NCBI GenBank assembly: GCA_007128345.1
Contig: SKXS01000253.1
Span: forward strand, 1-13,118
Direction: 5' to 3'
DNA length: 13,118 bases
Origin: Spirochaetia bacterium
GTDB lineage: Bacteria > Spirochaetota > Spirochaetia > PWKH01
Shown: in pieces, positions 1-6,619 of the stretch
How the letters are laid out: every line of letters starts with the position of its first letter
Numbering within the stretch: the first letter of the stretch is position 1
Position numbers and translations under genes: made by a program
Notes under the pieces: model-generated
What the model was told of the DNA's origin: nothing
Database searches by the model: none
Seen by the model: only the letters and a program-made list of their open reading frames with translations

Positions 1-172
1 TACCCATGATGACGAAGGTGTTCAGCTGGAAGGGGTACTTTTTCTTGGCCTCCTTGATGACCTGCAGCAGGAGTGCCTTGATCTGGGGGTCATCGAGGAG
101 CATTTCATTGCGGTTGATGCGGCCGATCACGTGATAGACCGCTCCGCTGACAAGTTTTCTTGGCTGTCTCAT
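1..172 (-). CDS. REP-associated tyrosine transposase (RAYT, Y1 family), N-terminal fragment cut by window edge
   Basis: Reading leftward from the ATG at 172-170 gives 57 open codons, then the window ends. The start MRQPRKLVSGAVYHVIGRIN matches the opening of Y1/IS200-like REP-associated transposases (family pattern: basic start, then GAxYHVIxRxNR). The last residues, NTFVIMG, are where this family continues into its HUH metal-binding motif, so the HUH histidines and the catalytic tyrosine lie outside the window. These enzymes act on single-stranded DNA and are often domesticated single-copy genes linked to palindromic REP sequences. Codons favour G/C third positions more than the neighbouring genes, which hints at acquisition. 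Whether the gene is intact cannot be judged here. Confidence 0.8.
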   Translation of the reverse strand, partial: MRQPRKLVSGAVYHVIGRINRNEMLLDDPQIKALLLQVIKEAKKKYPFQLNTFVIMG

Positions 173-226
173 GTAGAAAGATAATGCGCTTAGCAGGCTC
201 CTTGATTCAGCAGAATAAATACATGT

Positions 227-294
227 TGCATGGATGCATCGCGACGGTGACAGAGGTGTGTATTCTGTTTGTACATAGTATAGAATGGATTCTA
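227..294. repeat. Two short dyads with the same GG spacer
   Basis: Positions 227-238 read TGCAT-GG-ATGCA and 281-294 read TAGAAT-GG-ATTCTA. Both are perfect inverted repeats centred on ATGGAT, about 55 bp centre to centre. A third dyad, AGTTC-TTG-GAACT, lies at 320-332. A 2-nt spacer is too small for an RNA hairpin loop, so these would act as DNA dyads (operator-like, or part of a transposase end) if they act at all. The second overlaps a possible -10 element, TAGAAT, but no convincing -35 lies upstream. Confidence 0.3.
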
Positions 295-312
295 ATCAAT
301 CCGCATACATAA

Positions 313-678
313 CTGAAGGAGTTCTTGGAACTAGAATACCCTGACATGACTGATGTCCAGAGGAATCTTTCACACATCAATGATGCTGGATATCAGCTTG
401 AGGATTACTTTACCCTTCATGCAGAAGACTGGTATGCCCATTACTATATCCCGCTTGGAAAAAGGATCAGAATGCTCAGGAGTATGTACCAAAATGATGA
501 ATCTTGGCAGGAGTTTCTTAATTTCGCAGAAAAAGTAATACCTATGTTTAATACCTGCAGTTCATGGTATGGGTATGTATTTTACATCATGAGAAAACCA
601 AAAGATATTCGCCTGATACAGCATCCTATACGAACTGTTCCATTGCTAATCCGATTATATACTCGGTTCACATCTTGA
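313..678 (+). pseudogene. C-terminal remnant of a class I SAM-dependent methyltransferase
   Basis: The frame opens directly after a TAA at 310-312 and ends in TGA at 676-678. The residues GYQLEDYFTLHAEDWYAHYY, then IPLGKRIRML and finally a WYGYVFYIMRKP segment, fit my recollection of the C-terminal part of ubiquinone/menaquinone-type class I methyltransferases (aromatic-rich 'gy.l...F.L....W...YY.pl' followed by 'YGYVFYvlR'). The SAM-binding Rossmann half with its glycine-rich loop is absent, so the product could not be an active methyltransferase. A TTG at 325 has AAGGAG only 3 nt upstream, which is a poor start; the first ATG is at 346. A decayed gene is most likely. The missing half may lie beyond the transposase to the left, outside the window. 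Confidence 0.6.
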
Positions 679-710
679 CACGGAGGGGCAATATCCCTAG
701 CTTTTCGAGT

Positions 711-2615
711 ATGATAATCGTACTTGAGCAAAAAATCACTGAGGAAAAGAAACAGCATATTCGCCAGTTTCTCGAAAACCGCGGGTACCGGATAAAGGAA
801 ATTGTAGGCGATATAGAGACAATATTCGGTGCAGTAGGTGTCCCCAGAGTAGATATCAGAGAGGTGGAGGTTCTAGACGGGGTTGCCAAGGTCATTCCCA
901 TTACCAGACCATACAAGCTTGCTTCAAGGGAATTGAAGAAACAGGATACAGTTGTATCTGCCGGATCGATCAAAATCGGGGGAAAACGGATTGCCGTTAT
1001 TGCGGGCCCCTGTGCCATAGAATCCCGTGAACAGATATTTGCAATTGCTGAAAAAGTCAGCCAGGCAGGAGCTGTCATGCTCAGAGGCGGGGCATTCAAG
1101 CCCAGGACCTCCCCCTATGATTTTCAGGGGCTTGGGGTGGAAGGGATCAAATATATGAAGGAAGCCGGCGAAGCGTTTGGGCTTCCGATAACCACTGAGA
1201 TCGTGAATCCACAACATACTGATATGATGCGTGAGTATGTTGACGTGTTCCAAATCGGGGCCAGGAACATGCAGAATTTTGAGCTGCTCAAAGAGGTAGG
1301 CAAAACGGGATTGCCGGTAATCCTTAAACGTGGATTGGCTGCCACAATTGAAGAATGGCTTATGGCGGCTGAGTACCTTATGGCTCACGGTACTGACGAT
1401 GTGATCTTGTGTGAGCGGGGAATCAGGACCTTTGAGCGCTATACAAGAAATACTTTGGACCTGAGTGCGATTCCTGTAGTGAAGAAGCTCAGTCATCTGC
1501 CAATAATTGTAGATCCAAGCCACGCAACCGGTCTCAGGGGGAAGGTCTTACCTATGGGATTGGCTGCTGTTGCGGCTGGTGCTGATGGTATCATGGTTGA
1601 GGTGCACACCGATCCTGATAATGCCCTGTCTGACGGTGCCCAGTCATTGTACCCTGAGCAGTTTGAAAAACTCATGCGTGACATAGAAGCCCTAGCACCA
1701 GTTCTCGGGAAGTCTATCGAGTATATACCGAAAAAAGCCAAGGCTGTTTCTGCTGCTCTTGAGCTCAAGGACAAGCAGGCGGAGCATAAAGTCGCATTTC
1801 AGGGGGTCAGAGGTGCGTACAGCGAAGCTGCTCTGAAGGCATACTTTCGTGAAGATAAGGTTCCTCTGCCGTGCCGCGGGTTTTCAGATGTATTCAAGAC
1901 TGTGCTGAGAGGGGAAGCAAGGTACGGAATCATTCCAGTCGAGAATTCTCTGGCAGGCGTTATTAATGAAAACCTGGACCTGCTGCTCAGCCATCCTGAT
2001 ATCAGGATAATCGGTGAACAGGATATACGCATAGTCCACAGCCTCATCGGCATGCCGGGATCTGCATTGGAAACGATCAGAAAAGTGTATTCCCATCCTC
2101 AGGGACTTGCACAATGCTCAGTGTTTCTTGACAACCTTCCCGAAGTAGAACGGATACCTTTCTTTGATACTGCTGGTGCTGTAGCCCACCTAGCTGAACT
2201 CAATGATCCCTCTTCAGCGGCTATAGCTGGCGTTCAATCCGCAGAGTGCTACGGAATGGAGATTCTTAAAGAGGGAATAGAGACGAACCCAAGAAATTAT
2301 ACCCGTTTCTATATCATAGCCAGAGATACCGAAGCAGATAAGATGCTGGAAATACAGGATGCAAACCGGGCAATTATGGTTTTTTCTACAGCTGATGAAC
2401 CAGGAGCGTTATTTCGATGTCTCAAGGTGCTGGCTGAGAGAGGGCTAAATATGAAGAAGCTTGAATCACGTCCTATCCATGGGAAACCATGGGAATACAT
2501 GTTCTTCATAGAGACTGAGATTCCGGGGACGGAGGCATACACCCAGGCAATAAAGGAATTAGTAGATGTGACGGTTGAGTTTAGGATTCTTGGGGAGTTT
2601 TCATCCAACCGATAG
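711..2615 (+). CDS. aroF-pheA: Bifunctional DAHP synthase (type I-beta) - prephenate dehydratase fusion
   Basis: This 634-residue protein joins two enzymes. Residues 1-70 form a ferredoxin-like regulatory domain (MIIVLEQK start, as in Thermotoga DAHP synthase). Residues about 71-340 are the type I-beta barrel that condenses phosphoenolpyruvate and erythrose 4-phosphate. Its metal ligands are C101 (GPCAIE), H271 (DPSHATG), E297 and D308, with the spacing of the Thermotoga enzyme. A linker of about 20 residues leads to a prephenate dehydratase domain (361-540; PVENS at 409-413, catalytic TRF at 531-533). A C-terminal ACT domain follows, with GALF at 565-568 and the phenylalanine-binding ESRP at 585-588. 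No chorismate mutase domain is present. The open frame extends back to 564, but homology starts at ATG 711. A GGAGGGG at 682-688 is too distant (22 nt) to serve that ATG well. Phenylalanine feedback on both halves is likely, by family. Confidence 0.93.
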   Translation: MIIVLEQKITEEKKQHIRQFLENRGYRIKEIVGDIETIFGAVGVPRVDIREVEVLDGVAKVIPITRPYKLASRELKKQDTVVSAGSIKIGGKRIAVIAGPCAIESREQIFAIAEKVSQAGAVMLRGGAFKPRTSPYDFQGLGVEGIKYMKEAGEAFGLPITTEIVNPQHTDMMREYVDVFQIGARNMQNFELLKEVGKTGLPVILKRGLAATIEEWLMAAEYLMAHGTDDVILCERGIRTFERYTRNTLDLSAIPVVKKLSHLPIIVDPSHATGLRGKVLPMGLAAVAAGADGIMVEVHTDPDNALSDGAQSLYPEQFEKLMRDIEALAPVLGKSIEYIPKKAKAVSAALELKDKQAEHKVAFQGVRGAYSEAALKAYFREDKVPLPCRGFSDVFKTVLRGEARYGIIPVENSLAGVINENLDLLLSHPDIRIIGEQDIRIVHSLIGMPGSALETIRKVYSHPQGLAQCSVFLDNLPEVERIPFFDTAGAVAHLAELNDPSSAAIAGVQSAECYGMEILKEGIETNPRNYTRFYIIARDTEADKMLEIQDANRAIMVFSTADEPGALFRCLKVLAERGLNMKKLESRPIHGKPWEYMFFIETEIPGTEAYTQAIKELVDVTVEFRILGEFSSNR

Positions 2616-2631
2616 GGAGCGTACCGGTACG
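2614..2631 (+). promoter_or_regulatory. Shine-Dalgarno plus 12-bp palindrome before the GTG start
   Basis: AGGGAG (2614-2619) overlaps the stop of the fusion gene. Between it and the GTG at 2631 lies a perfect palindrome, CGTACCGGTACG (2620-2631), whose last base is the first base of the start codon. As RNA it could form only a 4-bp stem with a CCGG loop. A 12-bp palindrome by chance is expected a few times in a window this size, so only its location is notable. Confidence 0.35.
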
Positions 2632-3164
2632 TGAAAGCTGTACCTTTTCCATACCACAAGCTGATTATAGGATTACTGACAACTGCCAGCAATGAAGAAG
2701 AGCATGTAGCTGAAGCAAAACTCCAGGAATTCTACGGCCCTGTTGATGTCAGAAGTCCCAGGTGGAAATTTACGTTCACCAATTACTACGATGCCGAGAT
2801 GGGTTCCGGTATAGAGCGCTATTTCCTGTCATTCCAGGTACCTATAGATCCTCAGCAGCTGCCTGACGTGAAGAGGCGGACTAATGAACTGGAGCAGATG
2901 TTCATGCATGGAGAAAACAGGAGAATCAACATAGATCCTGGTATCATCTCTTTTGATCGTCTTATCTTAGCTACTACAAAAGATCGCGGTCATCGTATCC
3001 CGCTTCGTGACGGTATCTACGGAGAAGTCACGCTCATGTATGTGAATCGTCAATTTATTCCATTGCCGTGGACCTATGCGGACTATCGCAGCGAAGCATG
3101 CCTGAAGTTTTTTAAGGAAATTCGCGGAATAATGGTTCAGCAGAGAAAAAAGAACCTACGCTGA
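2631..3164 (+). CDS. DUF4416 family protein
   Basis: This 177-residue protein matches the DUF4416 family as I recall it. It has the KLIIGLLTT strand near the start, a GPVD segment, a FTNYYDAEMG segment (about residues 46-55), NIDPGIISFDRLILATTKD (about 103-121), a HRIPLRDGIYGEVTLMY segment and a PWTYADYR motif near residue 143. No signal peptide or membrane segment is visible, so it is probably cytoplasmic. The function of the family is unknown. It starts at GTG 2631, 15 nt after the aromatic fusion gene, and no better start is available; the two are probably co-transcribed and possibly translationally linked. The conserved charged and aromatic motifs suggest an enzyme or binding protein, but nothing here says which. 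Confidence 0.85.
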   Translation: MKAVPFPYHKLIIGLLTTASNEEEHVAEAKLQEFYGPVDVRSPRWKFTFTNYYDAEMGSGIERYFLSFQVPIDPQQLPDVKRRTNELEQMFMHGENRRINIDPGIISFDRLILATTKDRGHRIPLRDGIYGEVTLMYVNRQFIPLPWTYADYRSEACLKFFKEIRGIMVQQRKKNLR

Positions 3165-3186
3165 AAACTGAATCACCACAGCAACT

Positions 3187-3221
3187 TTGCGCCATATGCT
3201 TACTAACAGGAGGTGGCGCAA
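3187..3221 (+). promoter_or_regulatory. Potential hairpin presenting the lipoprotein Shine-Dalgarno
   Basis: TTGCGCCA (3187-3194) is exactly complementary to TGGCGCAA (3214-3221). The 19-nt loop contains the Shine-Dalgarno AGGAGG (3208-3213). The right arm fills the gap between that site and the start codon and includes the A of the ATG at 3221. If it forms in mRNA, the 8-bp stem would hide the start codon while leaving the ribosome site in the loop. This suggests, but does not prove, translational control of the downstream gene. Confidence 0.45.
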
Positions 3222-4012
3222 TGAAGTATGCGGTAGTATTGACGGCAGTTGTTGCACTGGCAGCGTTTGCGGGCTGCAGTGCCCTGGGCGCTTATAGGAA
3301 GGTGACTGTCATTCTTCCACAGGAGAGTGTATGGGATGCAGTAGGCAGGGATGGACCATGGTATGAACTGCAGTGGCCGAGCCATCATGGAGAACGTATA
3401 TCGTTCCATGTTGCAAAAGGCGAAAAACAAATAGACCTGTTCTTAGAGAAGGGAGCTGATATCCCGATAGCAGCCCTGCCGTACGGAAGAGGCCCTGGTG
3501 CAGGAGGATGGGCAGCCGCATATCATGGAGATGCTGAGGTAGTACTCCACTGGAAGTACGGAGATCTGGCTGGTTTTCTGATAGATATGTGGGAGCACGA
3601 GCCAAGACGTTCACAAGCAATATCCGTTGCATATTGGGCTGATCGCTGGAAAGAGGAACTGAAACGTATGGCAGAGACGCATAACCCAGGAGTAATCCGC
3701 ATAAACCGGGATGAGTTTCTCATGGGTATGCTCACCAAACAGTTTCACTCAACGATTGTGGAAGCTTTACCAGCTGTACCAGTTCCAGTGGATGATTTTT
3801 TTAAGGGAAGATGGTACTACCTCCAAAATCCATCATATTTCTTCGATGCTGAATCTTCAAGCGAACACGTGCTCTATCTTTCCTTTCCTGGATCATATAC
3901 GTTCTTTCATGAAGACAGCGTCAGAGCTGTGACACTATTTCTTGATATGGAGGGTTCCTGGTATATCCATTATGAACAGCAGGAGACATTCAGCAGGGCA
4001 GGGGTTTTTTAA
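3221..4012 (+). CDS. Predicted lipoprotein of unknown function
   Basis: The 263-residue product begins with a short lipoprotein signal: MK, a hydrophobic stretch (residues 4-17) and AFAGC, with the lipidated cysteine predicted at C19. The -3 phenylalanine deviates from the strict LxGC pattern but would suit the relaxed spirochaete lipobox. The mature part would be anchored to a membrane, facing the periplasm or cell surface. It is rich in Trp and Tyr, has a GRGPGAGGW glycine patch near residues 89-97, and is likely a beta-rich fold; I recognise no domain. Translation starts at ATG 3221 with a strong AGGAGGT 6 nt upstream. It lies 56 nt after the DUF4416 gene and probably shares its transcript. 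Its last codons lie inside the inverted repeat at 4001-4033. The function is unknown. Confidence 0.75.
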   Translation: MKYAVVLTAVVALAAFAGCSALGAYRKVTVILPQESVWDAVGRDGPWYELQWPSHHGERISFHVAKGEKQIDLFLEKGADIPIAALPYGRGPGAGGWAAAYHGDAEVVLHWKYGDLAGFLIDMWEHEPRRSQAISVAYWADRWKEELKRMAETHNPGVIRINRDEFLMGMLTKQFHSTIVEALPAVPVPVDDFFKGRWYYLQNPSYFFDAESSSEHVLYLSFPGSYTFFHEDSVRAVTLFLDMEGSWYIHYEQQETFSRAGVF

Positions 4013-4033
4013 GTCGCTTCAAGAAAAAACCCC
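4001..4033. terminator. Inverted repeat between convergent genes, possible but atypical terminator
   Basis: GGGGTTTTTT (4001-4010) pairs perfectly with AAAAAACCCC (4024-4033) around a 13-nt loop. The left arm contains the last three codons and part of the stop of the lipoprotein gene. The position between convergent genes suits a bidirectional terminator. However, the T run is on the 5' side of the stem in both directions, so it is not a standard intrinsic terminator with a trailing U tract. Confidence 0.4.
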
Positions 4034-4043
4034 GAAATATTTG

Positions 4044-4062
4044 ACGTAGTACACAGCTACGT
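4044..4062. repeat. Small inverted repeat at the end of leuS
   Basis: ACGTAG (4044-4049) and CTACGT (4057-4062) are complementary with a 7-nt spacer. The right arm includes the leuS stop codon (4057-4059, minus strand). On the leuS transcript, this weak 6-bp hairpin would be followed about 13 nt later by a run of six T bases that forms part of the neighbouring repeat. It may contribute to leuS 3'-end formation. Confidence 0.3.
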
Positions 4063-6567
4063 AACTACAATATTCACCAGCCGATTCGGAATTGTGATGA
4101 CTTTAACAACAGTCTTTCCTTCAATCCACTGCTGGATGCGCTCATGATTTAACGCAGCCTGCTTCATCGAATCTTGATCAATATCTACAGGCATTGTTGC
4201 TTTAGCCCTGACTTTACCGTTTACTTGAAATACAATTTCAGTCTCATCTTCCTTCGTCAGTGCCTCATCCCAGCTGGGCCATGGCACATACGCCAAAGTC
4301 GGTCGGTGCCCACTTTTTTCCCAAAGCTCCTCAGCCATATGGGGTGCATAGGGGGACAGCATAAGAATAAAGGGTTCCCAAAGAGAACGATACAGCACAT
4401 CGGTCTTAAAAAACTCATTGATGCATATCATCATCTGAGCTATGGCAGTGTTGAACTCAAGGTGCTTTGTGTCAAGGGTAACTTTTTTTAACGTTTTATG
4501 CAGCAGGCGCAGCAGGTCCTCAGGCGGCTGGTCGCTTACCACTTTCCGCTCTGACAGCCTCCATACTCGGTCGAGAAATCTGAATACACCCATGAGTCCC
4601 TTTGTCGACCAGGGCTTTGAAACCTCAAGCGGTCCCATGAACATTTCGTACATCCGCATGGAATCAGCACCGTAGTTCTCAACGATATCATCGGGATTGA
4701 TGACATTCTTCAGGCTTTTTGACATCTTAGCTACGATTCTCTCTACCGGTGTATTGGTGTTTAATTCCACGTATTTACCAGGTTCAGCTTCAATCACAGT
4801 ATCGGTGGATACCAGCGACTTGTCCTGCCTCTGGTAGGCAAATGAGGTAATCATCCCCTGGTTGACGAGCTGAGCAAACGGTTCCTTTGTATTTACCTTC
4901 CCCATGTCGTAGAGTACTTTGTGCCAGAAACGTGAGTAGAGTAAGTGAAGTACTGCATGCTCCTGTCCACCTACGTACAGGTCAACCGGCATCCAATATT
5001 CTATAGCTTCAGAATTCGCAAACTCCTGGTCATTTTCAGGGTCAAGGTACCGAAGATAGTACCAGCATGACCCAGCCCATTGCGGCATGGTATTCGTTTC
5101 CCGTTTTGCAGGCAATCCGCATGCTGGACACGTAGTGTTCACCCAATCTTCTATTTTTGCCAGTGGGCTTTCCCCTGTCCCTGTCGGGGTATATGATTCA
5201 ACTTCAGGCAGCAGCAGAGGGAGCTCGTCTTCAGGAATCGGTACGATACCGCATGCATCACAGTGAACCAGGGGTATCGGCTCTCCCCAGTAGCGCTGCC
5301 TGCTGAAAACCCAGTCACGAAGCTTGTAGTTTACAGCACGTTTTCCTAACTCTTTGTTCTCCAGCCAGTCTATCATGCTATCTATCGCTTCTTCCTTGTT
5401 CAGCCCATCAATGAATCCTGAATTGACATGAACTCCGTCCCCGATAAATGCTTCCTTTGCTATATCGCCGCCTTGGAGCACCTCAATGATCGGCAGATTA
5501 AACTTTCTGGCGAATTCCCAGTCCCGTGTATCATGTCCGGGAACAGCCATGATGGCTCCGTATCCATAGGAGTAGAGTACGTAATCAGCAATCCATATAG
5601 GAATAGTCTTGCCGTTTACGGGATTCACGGCATATGCACCTGTAAATACTCCGGTTTTTTCTTTTGCCAGGTCAGTACGTTCGAGATCTGATTTCTTGGA
5701 TGCCGCATCAAGATATGCGAGCACTGATTCACGGTGTTCATCCGTGGTTATCTTCTCTACGAGCGGGTGTTCTGGTGAGAGCACCATGTAGGTAGCTCCA
5801 AACAGGGTGTCCGGTCTAGTAGTATAGACCGTGATAATCTCCCCGCCATGCTCCAGTGAAAAGAGCACATCCGCCCCTTCACTGCGGCCGATCCAGTTCT
5901 TCTGCATCGACTTGATTGCTTCAGGCCATTGGAGTTCTTCAAGATCATCAAGCAGGCGATCTGCATATTCGGTTATCCGCAGTATCCATTGTCTGATGTT
6001 TTTGCGTGTAACAAGGGTGCCGCATCGTTCACACTTACCCTCATGTACTTCTTCATTGGCTAGACCGGTAAGACAGTCAGGGCACCAATTGATCGGGGTA
6101 TCTGATTCGTAGGCTAGACCGCGCTTGTAAAGCTGGAGAAATATCCACTGAGTCCAGCGATAGTAATCCGGGGTGTGAGTAGATACTTCCCTGTCCCAGT
6201 CATAACTGAATCCAAGACTTTTGATTTGGATGCGGAATTTATCAATATTCTGCTGGGTAGTTATGCCAGGATGGGTTCCCGTCTGTATGGCATAATTCTC
6301 TGCTGGAAGACCAAAGGAATCAAATCCCATGGGATGCAGGACATTGTATCCGTTCATTCTCAGATACCTGCAGTAGATATCGGTAGCAGTATATCCCTCA
6401 GGATGTCCCACGTGGAGGCCGGATCCTGACGGGTAGGGAAACATGTCCAGCACATACATTCTTTTCTCTGTTGGTATAGAGGAATCTTCGGTTGTCTTGA
6501 AGGTTTTTTGGGACTCCCAATAGTGCTGCCACTTCTTTTCGATTTGCTTAAACGGATATTTGCTCAT
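4057..6567 (-). CDS. leuS: Leucyl-tRNA synthetase
   Basis: The 836-residue product charges tRNA-Leu with leucine in the cytoplasm. It is a complete class I synthetase of bacterial type. The HIGH signature appears as HVGH at 52-55 within PYPSGSGLHVGHPEGY. A zinc-binding module has C162/C165 and C179/C182, and a second pair of CxxC motifs lies at C436/C439 and C480/C483. The CP1 editing domain carries TTRPDT (249-254) and the conserved aspartate D346 in GHDTRDW, so editing of mischarged tRNA should work. KMSKS is at 614-618. An anticodon-binding region and a short C-terminal domain (QVNGKVRAK at 781-789) complete it. The start ATG at 6567 has only a weak AGGT upstream. It follows the CNNM-type gene by 52 nt on the same strand and is likely co-transcribed with it. 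Confidence 0.97.
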   Translation of the reverse strand: MSKYPFKQIEKKWQHYWESQKTFKTTEDSSIPTEKRMYVLDMFPYPSGSGLHVGHPEGYTATDIYCRYLRMNGYNVLHPMGFDSFGLPAENYAIQTGTHPGITTQQNIDKFRIQIKSLGFSYDWDREVSTHTPDYYRWTQWIFLQLYKRGLAYESDTPINWCPDCLTGLANEEVHEGKCERCGTLVTRKNIRQWILRITEYADRLLDDLEELQWPEAIKSMQKNWIGRSEGADVLFSLEHGGEIITVYTTRPDTLFGATYMVLSPEHPLVEKITTDEHRESVLAYLDAASKKSDLERTDLAKEKTGVFTGAYAVNPVNGKTIPIWIADYVLYSYGYGAIMAVPGHDTRDWEFARKFNLPIIEVLQGGDIAKEAFIGDGVHVNSGFIDGLNKEEAIDSMIDWLENKELGKRAVNYKLRDWVFSRQRYWGEPIPLVHCDACGIVPIPEDELPLLLPEVESYTPTGTGESPLAKIEDWVNTTCPACGLPAKRETNTMPQWAGSCWYYLRYLDPENDQEFANSEAIEYWMPVDLYVGGQEHAVLHLLYSRFWHKVLYDMGKVNTKEPFAQLVNQGMITSFAYQRQDKSLVSTDTVIEAEPGKYVELNTNTPVERIVAKMSKSLKNVINPDDIVENYGADSMRMYEMFMGPLEVSKPWSTKGLMGVFRFLDRVWRLSERKVVSDQPPEDLLRLLHKTLKKVTLDTKHLEFNTAIAQMMICINEFFKTDVLYRSLWEPFILMLSPYAPHMAEELWEKSGHRPTLAYVPWPSWDEALTKEDETEIVFQVNGKVRAKATMPVDIDQDSMKQAALNHERIQQWIEGKTVVKVITIPNRLVNIVVT

Positions 6568-6619
6568 GCAGTATGATACCTATGAGTTGTCATATGGTCA
6601 ATACGAATGCTATTTTACC

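Noticed and set aside
184..312. 42-codon plus-strand ORF between the transposase and the methyltransferase remnant
   Set aside because: It has no recognisable motif, does not look like the missing methyltransferase part, and ends at TAA 310.
325..678. The 117-residue ORF as a functional small gene
   Set aside because: It starts at TTG with a 3-nt Shine-Dalgarno gap and covers only the C-terminal part of a known family.
564..710. N-terminal extension of the fusion protein by 49 residues
   Set aside because: The extension overlaps the methyltransferase remnant, is low in family resemblance, and the DAHP synthase homology begins at Met 711.
675..718. TTGACA at 675-680 with TATGAT at 710-715 as a promoter
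   Set aside because: The spacer is 29 bp, far from the 16-18 bp needed, and the second element overlaps the start codon.
924..1523. Long minus-strand ORF antisense to the DAHP synthase domain
   Set aside because: Its translation resembles no known protein and it lies wholly under a well-supported gene with intact motifs.
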